Shown here: one piece after another, positions 36,378 through 43,457 of the stretch
Layout of the letters: each line of letters opens with the position of its first letter
Numbering within the stretch: position 1 is the stretch's first letter
NCBI RefSeq assembly: GCF_001445655.1
Contig: NZ_LNBE01000004.1
Location: 2,294,001-2,358,000, forward strand
Source: Streptomyces roseifaciens
Lineage (GTDB): Bacteria > Actinomycetota > Actinomycetes > Streptomycetales > Streptomycetaceae
Direction: 5' to 3'
DNA: 64,000 nt
Notes under the pieces: model-generated
What the model saw: the letters and a program-made list of their open reading frames with translations, nothing else
What the model was told of the DNA's origin: nothing
Database searches by the model: none
Translations under genes and position numbers: made by a program

Positions 36378-36578
36378 ATGTCCAGCTGGCAGAAGTCCAC
36401 GTTCTCGGGAACCGGCGACAACAACGACTGCGTGGAGGTCGCCGCAGTAGGCGCCACGCTCGCCCTCCGCGAGAGCGACACCCCCGCCGCCGTGCTGCGG
36501 ACCACCCCGCCCGCCCTCGGCGCACTGATACGCGCCCTCAAGGGGGAGGCCATGGCGCCTCCGCATCCGGTACCGTGA
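36378..36578 (+). CDS. DUF397 domain protein
   Basis: A 66-residue protein with the DUF397 signature SSWQKSTFSGTGDNNDCVEV followed by LALRESDTPAAVL. It is usually found as the small partner of DUF5753 regulators (as here, 16 bp downstream of one) and in S. coelicolor homologues it modulates that partner. ATG 36378 is used; GAGG lies about 8 nt upstream, and GTG 36372 would add two residues. The tail is Pro-rich. Confidence 0.88.
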   Translation: MSSWQKSTFSGTGDNNDCVEVAAVGATLALRESDTPAAVLRTTPPALGALIRALKGEAMAPPHPVP

Positions 36579-36637
36579 AGACGAAGGGCCCCCGCCAAGG
36601 GCCGGGAAACCACAAGGCGGGAGCCTGGAGCCGAAAG

Positions 36638-36686
36638 CAAGGGCTTTGGCCTGAGCCTCGTATGTGGGGGCTCAGGTCAGCCCTTG
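36638..36686. terminator. Possible terminator hairpin after the DUF397 gene
   Basis: The left arm CAAGGGCTTTGGCCTGAGCC pairs with GGCTCAGGTCAGCCCTTG across an 11-nt loop, with a small internal bulge. It sits about 60 bp after the DUF397 stop. The right arm overlaps the last codons of the tiny minus-strand frame. Confidence 0.55.
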
Positions 36687-36775
36687 AACCACCTCCCCAG
36701 CTTCCACGCGGCGCGGACCAGAAGGTCCTCGACGCGCTTGCGGATCGGCGGCTTCGGCTTTCTGCGACGCCCCAT
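36677..36775 (-). CDS. Possible 32-residue basic peptide
   Basis: ATG 36775 to TGA 36679-36677 encodes a small, strongly basic peptide: MGRRRKPKPPIRKR, then an amphipathic helix-like VEDLLVRAAWKLGRWF and KG. Codon third positions are largely G/C, as in real genes here. No strong ribosome site is visible. It has the character of a small membrane-active or nucleic-acid-binding peptide, but it may be chance. Confidence 0.35.
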   Translation of the reverse strand: MGRRRKPKPPIRKRVEDLLVRAAWKLGRWFKG

Positions 36776-36941
36776 GGACGGCTCGTCTCAGTTGACGGCA
36801 GCGCATCAACATCCGTTAGTACACCGGTCGATGCGGCGCACATGAGGGCGCGCTCTTCCGCCGGGCCCCGCCCGGCATCGGTAGGAAACCGCGCCCCGAT
36901 GTAGCGCACAAGCAGTGGTCACCCCCGCCGGAGGCGAGGCG

Positions 36942-37142
36942 CTACCGTCCGCCCCGTGTCATCAGCAGCAGCGCTCCGATGGCGATGATCGGGGTGATCA
37001 CGATGAGGGCGAGGCCCATCGGGTTGCGGTGGTTGTAGACCCAGCGGGTGCCGTAGCGCTGGCGCATGAAGAGGGGCTGGTCGTCGCCGGTGGGGGCGCG
37101 GTCGCGGTCGTGGTCGCCGGCGTGGTCGTTCTCGGGGCGCAT
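36942..37142 (-). CDS. Small single-pass membrane protein
   Basis: A 66-residue protein: an acidic/His-Asp-rich N-terminus (MRPENDHAGDHDRDRAPTGD), then QRYGTRWVYNHRNPMG, and a C-terminal transmembrane helix (LALIVITPIIAIGALLLM) ending in RGGR. There is no known function. It lies just downstream of the gluconate regulator gene on the same strand (84 bp). From memory a similar small gene flanks gluconate loci in other Streptomyces. Confidence 0.65.
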   Translation of the reverse strand: MRPENDHAGDHDRDRAPTGDDQPLFMRQRYGTRWVYNHRNPMGLALIVITPIIAIGALLLMTRGGR

Positions 37143-37226
37143 AGGGTCAGGCTACGGACGGCCGTTCGATGTGGCGATCATTTTGTCGCACCCCTGTTGC
37201 TTTGTGGCGCGGCTGGTACATCCGGG

Positions 37227-37928
37227 CTATGGGGCGAGGATGTCCAGTTCCGCCATCGCGCCCGCAGTGATCTCGCGGGTCAGGGCCTCCGCGCGGACGG
37301 CGTCCCGTTCCCGTACGGCTTCGGCTACGCGTACGTGGAGGGTGACGGCGGCCGGGTCGGGGTCGGTGAACATGACCTGGTGCTCCGTGCGGCCGGTGAG
37401 GACCTCGGCGACGACGTCGCCCAGGCGGGCGAACATCTCGTTGCCGGAGGCGCGCAGGATCACCCGGTGGAAGGCCACGTCGTGGACCAGATAGGCGGAC
37501 AGTTGCTGGCCGCGGGACGTGGCGACCATGCCGAGGGCGTGGCGGGTCAGCTCCTCGCACTGCTCCGCTGTCGCGAGGCGGGCCGCGAGGCCCGCCGCCA
37601 CCGGCTCGACGGCCGAGCGCAGGACGGTGAGGGAGCGGAGCTGGCGCGGGCGGTCGGCGCCGGCCAGGCGCCAGCGGATGACCTGCGGGTCGTAGACGTT
37701 CCACTCCTCGGTGGGGCGGACGGTCACGCCGACCCGGCGCCGGGAGACGACCAGGTGCATGGACTCCAGGACGCGTATCGCCTCGCGGATCACCGTGCGC
37801 GAGACCTCGAAGCGCTGTTCCAGCTCGTCGGTGCGCAGGACGCTGCCCGGCGGGTACGCGCCCGCCGTGATCGCGGGCCCGAGGGACTCCAGCACGCGTC
37901 CGTGCAGCCCCTGCCCCTGGTTTTCCAT
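37227..37928 (-). CDS. gntR: GntR-family (FadR subfamily) regulator of gluconate genes
   Basis: A 233-residue repressor. The winged helix-turn-helix is at about 15-75 (GSVLRTDELEQRFEVSRTVI, then REAIRVLESMHLVVSRRRVG). The all-helical FCD ligand domain follows, with metal/ligand residues in HDVAFHRVILRASGNEM and the final HVRVAEAVRERD. It is divergent from gntK-gntP, so it probably represses that operon and is released by gluconate or a phosphorylated derivative. Start ATG 37928; the intergenic region to gntK is 127 bp and holds candidate operators. Confidence 0.87.
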   Translation of the reverse strand: MENQGQGLHGRVLESLGPAITAGAYPPGSVLRTDELEQRFEVSRTVIREAIRVLESMHLVVSRRRVGVTVRPTEEWNVYDPQVIRWRLAGADRPRQLRSLTVLRSAVEPVAAGLAARLATAEQCEELTRHALGMVATSRGQQLSAYLVHDVAFHRVILRASGNEMFARLGDVVAEVLTGRTEHQVMFTDPDPAAVTLHVRVAEAVRERDAVRAEALTREITAGAMAELDILAP

Positions 37929-37965
37929 GGGGCAAGCCTACGGTCCCCGGCTGCGACAAATTAAG

Positions 37966-38001
37966 TATGACGTTTGAGTCACAGAGTCTTGAATATGTCG
38001 T
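37966..38001. promoter_or_regulatory. Candidate GntR-binding repeats between gntR and gntK
   Basis: Two direct copies of TATGWCGT (TATGACGT at 37966-37973 and TATGTCGT at 37994-38001) lie 28 bp apart in the AT-rich part of the divergent promoter, the second continuing into TACGTA. The pair is seen in the sequence; the regulator assignment is inferred. Confidence 0.45.
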
Positions 38002-38055
38002 ACGTAATGGGTTTCAGTGTCCGCACCCCCCGTCAACGGAGACAGCGAGGCCCCG

Positions 38056-38571
38056 ATGAGCAGCCGTCCGGCATACCCCCACGTCGTCGTCGTGATGGGC
38101 GTCGCCGGTACCGGCAAGACCACCGTCGGCCCGCTCGTCGCGGAGGCCCTCGGCGCCCCCTACGCCGAAGGCGACGACTTCCACCCGGCCGCCAACATCG
38201 CCAAGATGTCCGCCGGGACCCCCCTCGACGACGCCGACCGGGCCCCCTGGCTCGACGCCATCGGAGCGTGGGCCGCGGGCCGGGCCGGCCGCGGCGGGGT
38301 CGTCAGCTGCTCCGCGCTCAAGCGCGCGTACCGGGACCGGCTGCGCGCGGCCGCCCCCGGTCTCGTCTTCCTCCACCTCACCGGCGATCACGACCTGATC
38401 GCCGGCCGCATGGCCGCCCGCAAGGGCCACTTCATGACCACCCGGCTGCTGGACTCCCAGTTCGCCACCCTCGAACCGCTCGGCGCGGACGAGGCGGGCG
38501 TCGACGTGGACGTCGAGCCCGGGCCGGAGGTCATCGCCGAGCGGGCCGTTCAGGCCCTGCAGCGGCTCTGA
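38056..38571 (+). CDS. gntK: Gluconokinase
   Basis: A 171-residue P-loop kinase that phosphorylates D-gluconate to 6-phosphogluconate for the pentose phosphate pathway. The Walker A motif is GVAGTGKTT (about 13-21). The substrate region has EGDDFHPAANIAKMSAGTPL and the CSALKRAYRDRLR segment, followed by MAARKGHFMTTRLLDSQFATLEP, all typical of GntK. ATG 38056 has GCGAGG 5 nt upstream; an in-frame GTG at 38017 is less likely. It forms an operon with the permease gene 44 bp downstream. Confidence 0.95.
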   Translation: MSSRPAYPHVVVVMGVAGTGKTTVGPLVAEALGAPYAEGDDFHPAANIAKMSAGTPLDDADRAPWLDAIGAWAAGRAGRGGVVSCSALKRAYRDRLRAAAPGLVFLHLTGDHDLIAGRMAARKGHFMTTRLLDSQFATLEPLGADEAGVDVDVEPGPEVIAERAVQALQRL

Positions 38572-38615
38572 TCACTTCCTCCTCCTTCCTCCCTCCCCCC
38601 CTCCAAGGAAGCCCC

Positions 38616-40013
38616 GTGAGCACTCTCAGCGTCGAGATGCTGGCCGCGGCCCCCGCCGAACCCATCACTTCGGCGGGTCACGCACAGCTGGGGATCGCCG
38701 TCCTCGTCGGCATCGCCGTCATCGTCCTCCTCATCACCCGCCTCAAGCTGCACGCCTTTCTCTCCCTGACCATCGGTTCGCTGGTGCTCGGAGCCGTGGC
38801 GGGCGCGCCCCTGGACAAGGCCATCGCGAGCTTCACCACCGGGCTCGGGGCGACCGTCGCCGGCGTCGGCGTCCTCATCGCGCTCGGCGCGATCCTGGGC
38901 AAGCTCCTGGCCGACTCCGGCGGCGCCGACCAGATCGTCGACACGATCCTGGCGAAGGCGGGGCCGCGCTCGATGCCCTGGGCGATCGTGCTGATCGCGG
39001 GCGTCATCGGCCTGCCGCTCTTCTTCGAGGTCGGGATCGTCCTGCTGATCCCGGTGGTGCTGCTCGTCGCCAAGCGCGGCAACCACTCCCTGATGCGGAT
39101 CGGCATCCCCGCGCTCGCCGGACTGTCCGTCATGCACGGCCTGGTGCCCCCGCACCCCGGCCCGCTGGCCGCCATCGACGCCATCGGCGCGAACCTCGGC
39201 GTCACCCTCGCCCTGGGCGTGCTCATCGCCGTGCCCACCGCCGTGATCGCCGGACCGCTGTTCTCCCGGCTGGCGGCCCGCTGGGTGGACGTCATGCCGC
39301 CCGAGAAGCTGATACCGCAGCGGCCCTCGGCCGAACTGGAGCGGCGCCCCAGCTTCGCCGTCACCGTCGCCACGGTCATGCTGCCGGTCGTCCTCATGCT
39401 CGCCAAGGCCCTCGTCGACATCGTCGTGGACGACCCCAAGGACCACGTCCAGCGCGTCACCGACGTCATCGGCTCGCCGCTGATCGCCCTGCTCGCCGCC
39501 GTCCTCGTCGGGCTCTTCACGCTCGGCCGGGCCGCCGGCTTCGGCCGCGACCGGCTCGCCACGACCGTGGAGAAGTCCCTCGTCCCCATCGCCGGCATCC
39601 TGCTGATCGTCGGCGCCGGCGGCGGCTTCAAGCAGACCCTGATCGACGTGGGCGTCGGCCGGATGATCCTGGACTTCTCCAAGGACTGGTCGGTCTCGGC
39701 CCTGCTGCTGGCCTGGCTGATCGCCGTCGCCATCCGGCTCGCGACGGGCTCGGCGACGGTCGCCACCATCTCGGCCGCGGGCCTGGTCGCCCCGCTGGCC
39801 GCCGACATGAGCACGACGCACGCCGCGCTGCTCGTCCTGGCCGTAGGCGGCGGCTCGCTGTTCTTCAGCCACGTCAATGACGCCGGGTTCTGGATGGTGA
39901 AGGAATACTTCGGCATGGACGTCGGTCAGACGATCAAGACGTGGTCGCTGATGGAGACCGTGATCTCCGTCGTCTCCCTCGTGTTCGTGCTGCTGCTGTC
40001 GCTGGTCCTCTGA
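38616..40013 (+). CDS. gntP: Gluconate:H+ symporter, GntP family
   Basis: A 465-residue permease with about 12-14 hydrophobic segments. GntP hallmarks are PLFFEVGIVLLIPVV, GLVPPHPGPLAAI, the GAGGGFKQTLIDVGVG region, RLATGSATVATISAAG and GGGSLFFSHVNDAGFWMVKE. It imports gluconate with protons across the cytoplasmic membrane and feeds the kinase encoded just upstream. GTG 38616 has AAGGAAG about 5 nt upstream. A C-rich stretch separates it from gntK. Confidence 0.95.
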   Translation: MSTLSVEMLAAAPAEPITSAGHAQLGIAVLVGIAVIVLLITRLKLHAFLSLTIGSLVLGAVAGAPLDKAIASFTTGLGATVAGVGVLIALGAILGKLLADSGGADQIVDTILAKAGPRSMPWAIVLIAGVIGLPLFFEVGIVLLIPVVLLVAKRGNHSLMRIGIPALAGLSVMHGLVPPHPGPLAAIDAIGANLGVTLALGVLIAVPTAVIAGPLFSRLAARWVDVMPPEKLIPQRPSAELERRPSFAVTVATVMLPVVLMLAKALVDIVVDDPKDHVQRVTDVIGSPLIALLAAVLVGLFTLGRAAGFGRDRLATTVEKSLVPIAGILLIVGAGGGFKQTLIDVGVGRMILDFSKDWSVSALLLAWLIAVAIRLATGSATVATISAAGLVAPLAADMSTTHAALLVLAVGGGSLFFSHVNDAGFWMVKEYFGMDVGQTIKTWSLMETVISVVSLVFVLLLSLVL

Positions 40014-40017
40014 CGCG

Positions 40018-40037
40018 CCGGGGGCCCCGGCCCCCGG
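40018..40037 (+). terminator. Hairpin after gntP
   Basis: An 8-bp perfect stem CCGGGGGC / GCCCCCGG with loop CCCG begins 4 bp after the gntP stop. It is short but very stable and is a plausible operon end. Confidence 0.6.
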
Positions 40038-40122
40038 TCCGTTGCTCCTCTCGGCCGTGGTTGCCCCGCCCGCTCTGCGTTGCTGCCGCTCCGATCGACA
40101 TATCGGACCTTAGGCTTCGCAC

Positions 40123-40800
40123 ATGCGCATCGGAAGACCTGTCGCCGTGCTGCTCGGCGCCTCCCTGCTGGCAGCCGGCTGCACGAGCAGCCCCTCCCCG
40201 AAACACGCGGATGCGAAGAGCACCCCGAACGGCGGTGCCACCGCCCCCGCGTCCCCCGACGCGGCGGCGGGGCCGCTCGGCGCCTCCGACCTCCAGGGCC
40301 GCTGGTGGACCTGGGCGGCCTCCAGCCCCAGCGGCTCCAACCCGGTCGAGGACCGGGACGGCAGCCTGTGCGACCGGGGCCAGAAGGACGGCGTCTGGTT
40401 CCTGGCCGGCACCTTCGGCGAACGCGCCAAGCGCACGTGCGCCGTCCCGGCCGGGCGGCGGGTGGCGTTCCCGCTGGTGAACCTGATGAGCGATCAGGCC
40501 GGCTGCTCCGAGTTCATGGCCCCCGCCAAGGGCACCGCGACTCTCGACGGCAAGCCCCTGCGGGCCGAGCGCTACGACGCCACACCCGTACGGGTCACCG
40601 CCGAGGAGGGCAACCCCCTCACCGACGGCGGCGGCAGCTTCCGCACCCACGCCTGCGGGCTGTGGGTGCAGATGGAGCCGATGCGCCCCGGCAACCACAC
40701 CCTGCAGATCCGGGGATCCTCCGGGCGCTTCGCCATCTCGGTCGACTACACGCTCAAGGTGCCGGCGGCCGGGTCGGCCACGGACCACGACGTCGCGTGA
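40123..40800 (+). CDS. Hypothetical lipoprotein
   Basis: A 225-residue predicted lipoprotein: signal peptide MRIGRPVAVLLGASLLAAGC with lipobox LAAGC (Cys about 20), then a Ser/Pro/Ala linker and a compact domain from about residue 48 (GRWWTWAASSPSGSNPVEDR) with cysteines in GSLCDRGQ, KRTCAVPAG, AGCSEFMA and THACGLWV that could form two disulfides. It ends with YTLKVPAAGS. I do not recognise its function. It sits alone between the gluconate operon and a convergent monooxygenase gene. Confidence 0.75.
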   Translation: MRIGRPVAVLLGASLLAAGCTSSPSPKHADAKSTPNGGATAPASPDAAAGPLGASDLQGRWWTWAASSPSGSNPVEDRDGSLCDRGQKDGVWFLAGTFGERAKRTCAVPAGRRVAFPLVNLMSDQAGCSEFMAPAKGTATLDGKPLRAERYDATPVRVTAEEGNPLTDGGGSFRTHACGLWVQMEPMRPGNHTLQIRGSSGRFAISVDYTLKVPAAGSATDHDVA

Positions 40801-40882
40801 CCGGCTGACCGCCTGACCGCGTAGCCGCCTGACCGCCTGAGCCCGTACGTCGCAGGTCCGGCCCGTACCGCCGCCCTGCCGC

Positions 40883-42631
40883 TCAGGGGCGTATCTGTAT
40901 CTCCGGTACCGCCCCTGTCCCCGAAACCTCCGCCAGATACGCCGGTACGTCCGCCGCGTCGTCCGTGGCCAGCCCGACATAGCCGTCCGGGCGGACCAGG
41001 AACAACCCCGTGCCGTACGCCGCCTTGGCGTGCCCGCCCGCATCGATCAGATCCGGCGCGGCACCACCGATCCGGTACGTACGGACCCACTCCACGTCCG
41101 CCACCGCGGCCGCCGCCGGCTCGCCCTCCGCATCCGACCCGGTGAGGTCCAACAGGGTGAAATGCGGGCCCCGGAAGGCGTCGAAGAGGCTGAAGGGCGC
41201 GCCCGAGGCGTCGGTGCAGGGCGCGTCGGGCGCCCGGTCACCCGCCCGCAGGACGTCCGCCGCGCCGTCCGCCGAGCCGCCCTCCGGGCCGCCCTTCGAG
41301 TCGTCCTTCGAAGCGCGCTCCTCCGCCGCCTCCGGCAGGCCCCGGCGCAGCTCGCGCGCCAGAGGGCCCGTCCGGTAGTGGAGGGTGAGCTGGTGGGTCT
41401 CCTTGCCGCGCCGCGACAGGCCCCGCTCGACGCCGAGGGTGCGGTCCTGCGCCTGCATGCGCGTGCTCAGGGCCAGCACATCGGCGGCCACCTGCATCCG
41501 CTCGGCGTCGTAGGTGTCGAGCAGGGCGTCCGGCGCGCCGTGCCGCAGGACGGCGCCCAGCTTCCAGCCGAGGTTGTAGGCGTCCTGCACGCTGGTGTTG
41601 AGGCCCTGCCCGCCGGCGGGGGAGTGGATGTGCGCGGCGTCCCCGGCGAGGAAGACCCGGCCGGTGCGGAAGCGCTCGGCCATACCGGCCTTCGGCCGGA
41701 AGGACGAGGCCCAGACGGTCTCCTCCGGCACGAGGCCCGTGATGCCCGTGCGTTCGGTGATGAGCCGGGCCAGTGCCTCCGGAGTGGCGTCGCGCTCCGG
41801 AGCCGGCTCGTAGGCGGTGTCGGCCCAGAAGGCCATGATCTGGATGGTGTCCTCCGAGGCCTCCAGCGGGCGCAGGCCGATGAGCCCGCCGGGCGCCGTG
41901 GGCCACATGTGCCAGTGGTCGCGGTCGATCCCCGCCTGCTCGAAGCCGGTCATCCTCACGTCGGCGATCAGTGCCGCGCGGGCGTCGACGGCCTCGACCT
42001 CGAAGGGCACGCCGAGCGCCTTCCGCACGGTGCTGCGCCCGCCGTCCGCCGCGACGAGATAGGCCGCCCGCACCGTCTCCACCGTGCCGTCGGCATGCCG
42101 CAGCTCGGCCGTGACACCGGCGCCGTCCTCGCCCTCGTCCTGGGTGAATCCCGCCAGCTCGGTATTGAAGTCCACCCGGCCGCCGAGCTCTTCGAGGCGC
42201 GCGTACAGCACCTCCACCGTGCGCCACTGGGGGCACATCAGCACATGGGGATAGGGCACGCCGGGGGAGGGATCGCCGGGCTCGACGAGTTCCCACTCGC
42301 GCACGCGCTCGGTGCCCTCCCACGTCTGCATGGGCGGGACGGGGCCGCCGGAGGCCAGCAGGGCCGCCACGGTGCCCAGATCGTCCATCAACTCCAGGCT
42401 GCGGGGCTGTATGCCCGTGCCGCGCGAGCCGGGGAATCCGCGCCCGTCCCGCTCGACGAGCCGGTGTCGGATGCCGCGCCGCGTCAGGTCGATGGCGAGG
42501 ACGAGGCCGGTGGGCCCGGCTCCGGCGATGAGTACTTCGGTCTCGGTGGATGCGTCGGTCGAGGCATCCGTGGATACGTCCGTGGATACGTCGGTCGATG
42601 CGTCCGTGGATGCAGGCGTGGACATGGCCAT
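40883..42631 (-). CDS. FAD-dependent aromatic-ring monooxygenase (PheA/TfdB family)
   Basis: A 582-residue flavoprotein hydroxylase. After a repeat-coded Ser-Thr-Asp-rich N-terminus (about 1-30), the FAD Rossmann motif is LIAGAGPTGLVLAIDL and the second FAD motif is RVFLAGDAAHIHSPAGGQGL. The intermediate DG motif is VAADGGRSTVRKALG. The C-terminal thioredoxin-like domain (FSLFDAFRGPHFTLLDLTG) typifies the PheA/TfdB subclass that hydroxylates phenols or polyketide aromatics. ATG 42631 is preceded by a GGGGGCGGA-like site. It is divergent from a TetR regulator, and operators lie just upstream of its start, so it is probably a repressed detoxification or tailoring enzyme. Confidence 0.88.
   Translation of the reverse strand: MAMSTPASTDASTDVSTDVSTDASTDASTETEVLIAGAGPTGLVLAIDLTRRGIRHRLVERDGRGFPGSRGTGIQPRSLELMDDLGTVAALLASGGPVPPMQTWEGTERVREWELVEPGDPSPGVPYPHVLMCPQWRTVEVLYARLEELGGRVDFNTELAGFTQDEGEDGAGVTAELRHADGTVETVRAAYLVAADGGRSTVRKALGVPFEVEAVDARAALIADVRMTGFEQAGIDRDHWHMWPTAPGGLIGLRPLEASEDTIQIMAFWADTAYEPAPERDATPEALARLITERTGITGLVPEETVWASSFRPKAGMAERFRTGRVFLAGDAAHIHSPAGGQGLNTSVQDAYNLGWKLGAVLRHGAPDALLDTYDAERMQVAADVLALSTRMQAQDRTLGVERGLSRRGKETHQLTLHYRTGPLARELRRGLPEAAEERASKDDSKGGPEGGSADGAADVLRAGDRAPDAPCTDASGAPFSLFDAFRGPHFTLLDLTGSDAEGEPAAAAVADVEWVRTYRIGGAAPDLIDAGGHAKAAYGTGLFLVRPDGYVGLATDDAADVPAYLAEVSGTGAVPEIQIRP
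42544..42617. repeat. 12-bp degenerate repeats at the monooxygenase N-terminus
   Basis: About six copies of a 12-bp unit (GTGGATGCGTCC-type) encode (A/V)STD repeats ahead of the FAD-binding domain. They are in frame. Some neighbouring units are identical, which suggests slippage. Confidence 0.75.
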
Positions 42632-42644
42632 GCGATCCGCCCCC

Positions 42645-42659
42645 CTTAACGTCGTTAAG
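42645..42659. promoter_or_regulatory. TetR-type operator 1
   Basis: Perfect 15-bp dyad CTTAACG-T-CGTTAAG, 14 bp upstream of the monooxygenase ATG. It would block that promoter when bound by the divergent TetR-family protein. Confidence 0.78.
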
Positions 42660-42681
42660 TGCGTTGCCCTCCCAGGGTGAA

Positions 42682-42696
42682 CTGAACGTTGTTAAG
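42682..42696. promoter_or_regulatory. TetR-type operator 2
   Basis: CTGAACGTTGTTAAG, matching operator 1 at 13 of 15 positions, 37 bp away centre to centre and 9 bp before the TetR GTG. It suggests autoregulation as well as control of the monooxygenase. Confidence 0.75.
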
Positions 42697-42704
42697 CTGT
42701 CAAG

Positions 42705-43457
42705 GTGGCAACTCGCATCGACCGTGCCCAAGTGGCCGAAACCGCCCTCCGTTTGCTCAACGAGGTGGGCCTCGAAGGCCTGACCCTGCGCAGGATCGCC
42801 CAGGAGCTGGGCGTCCAGGCCCCGGCGCTCTACTGGCACTTCAAGAACAAGCAGGAGCTGCTCGACGAGGTGGCCACCGAGATGTTCCGGCGGATGTCCG
42901 GACCCCTCGCCGCCGTCGACACCGGCACGTGGCAGGAGTTCCTGGCCGGCGCGGCCCGCGTGATCCGCGACTTCCTGCTCGGCTACCGCGACGGCGCCAA
43001 GGTCTTCAGCGGCACGCGCTTCACCGACCTCGGCTACGCGAGCCCGGTGGAGGGGATGATGCGGGTGATCGTGGACGCGGGCTTCCCCCCGAAGGCCGCC
43101 GCCCGCGCCTGGTTCACCATCAACACGTACACGATGGGGTACGTGATCGAGGAGCAGTCCGTCTATCCCGTCCCCGGCGGCAAGCGCGACCCCGCGTACG
43201 AACTGTCGGAGCGCGCCCGGAGGCTGGAGGGCTACCCCCTGGCCATAGAAGCCGGAGTGGTGTTCTTCGAGGACCTCGACGCCGGATTCGAGGACGGCCT
43301 GCATGCCGTCGTCGCCGGCATCGAGGCGACGCTGCTGCCGCCGTCAGCCAGGAAGACCACCGGGCCGTCAGCCGATTCGCCCAAGGGGTTGCCCACCGGT
43401 CCGTCAGCCGGTTCGCCCGGCGGACCCTCCACCGGATCGCCCGCCGGGGTCGAGTGA
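42705..43457 (+). CDS. TetR/AcrR-family regulator with TetR C-terminal domain
   Basis: A 250-residue repressor. The helix-turn-helix covers about 8-50 (VAETALRLLNEVGLEGLTLR, then AQELGVQAPALYWHFKNKQE). The C-terminal domain is the tetracycline-repressor type (FLLGYRDGAKVFSGTRFTDL, FTINTYTMGYVIEEQSV). The last ~30 residues are a Pro/Ser/Gly repeat tail (GPSADSPKGLPTGPSAGSP) that is not part of the fold. The start is GTG 42705. It very likely binds the two dyads upstream. Its 3' end overlaps the convergent acyltransferase gene by 54 nt, which lies entirely in that low-complexity tail. Confidence 0.92.
   Translation: MATRIDRAQVAETALRLLNEVGLEGLTLRRIAQELGVQAPALYWHFKNKQELLDEVATEMFRRMSGPLAAVDTGTWQEFLAGAARVIRDFLLGYRDGAKVFSGTRFTDLGYASPVEGMMRVIVDAGFPPKAAARAWFTINTYTMGYVIEEQSVYPVPGGKRDPAYELSERARRLEGYPLAIEAGVVFFEDLDAGFEDGLHAVVAGIEATLLPPSARKTTGPSADSPKGLPTGPSAGSPGGPSTGSPAGVE

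Larger units (their letters stand above)
36579..36941. other. Intergenic stretch with a hairpin and a tiny basic frame
   Basis: About 360 bp between the DUF397 gene and the next minus-strand gene. It contains an imperfect inverted repeat (36638-36657 with 36669-36686) and a 32-codon minus-strand frame (36677-36775), both listed separately. Nothing else was recognised. Confidence 0.5.

Noticed and set aside
26111..43457. Genomic island with integrase and attachment sites
   Set aside because: Looked for integrase, transposase, tRNA ends and flanking direct repeats and saw none; only gene content and local GC suggest transfer.
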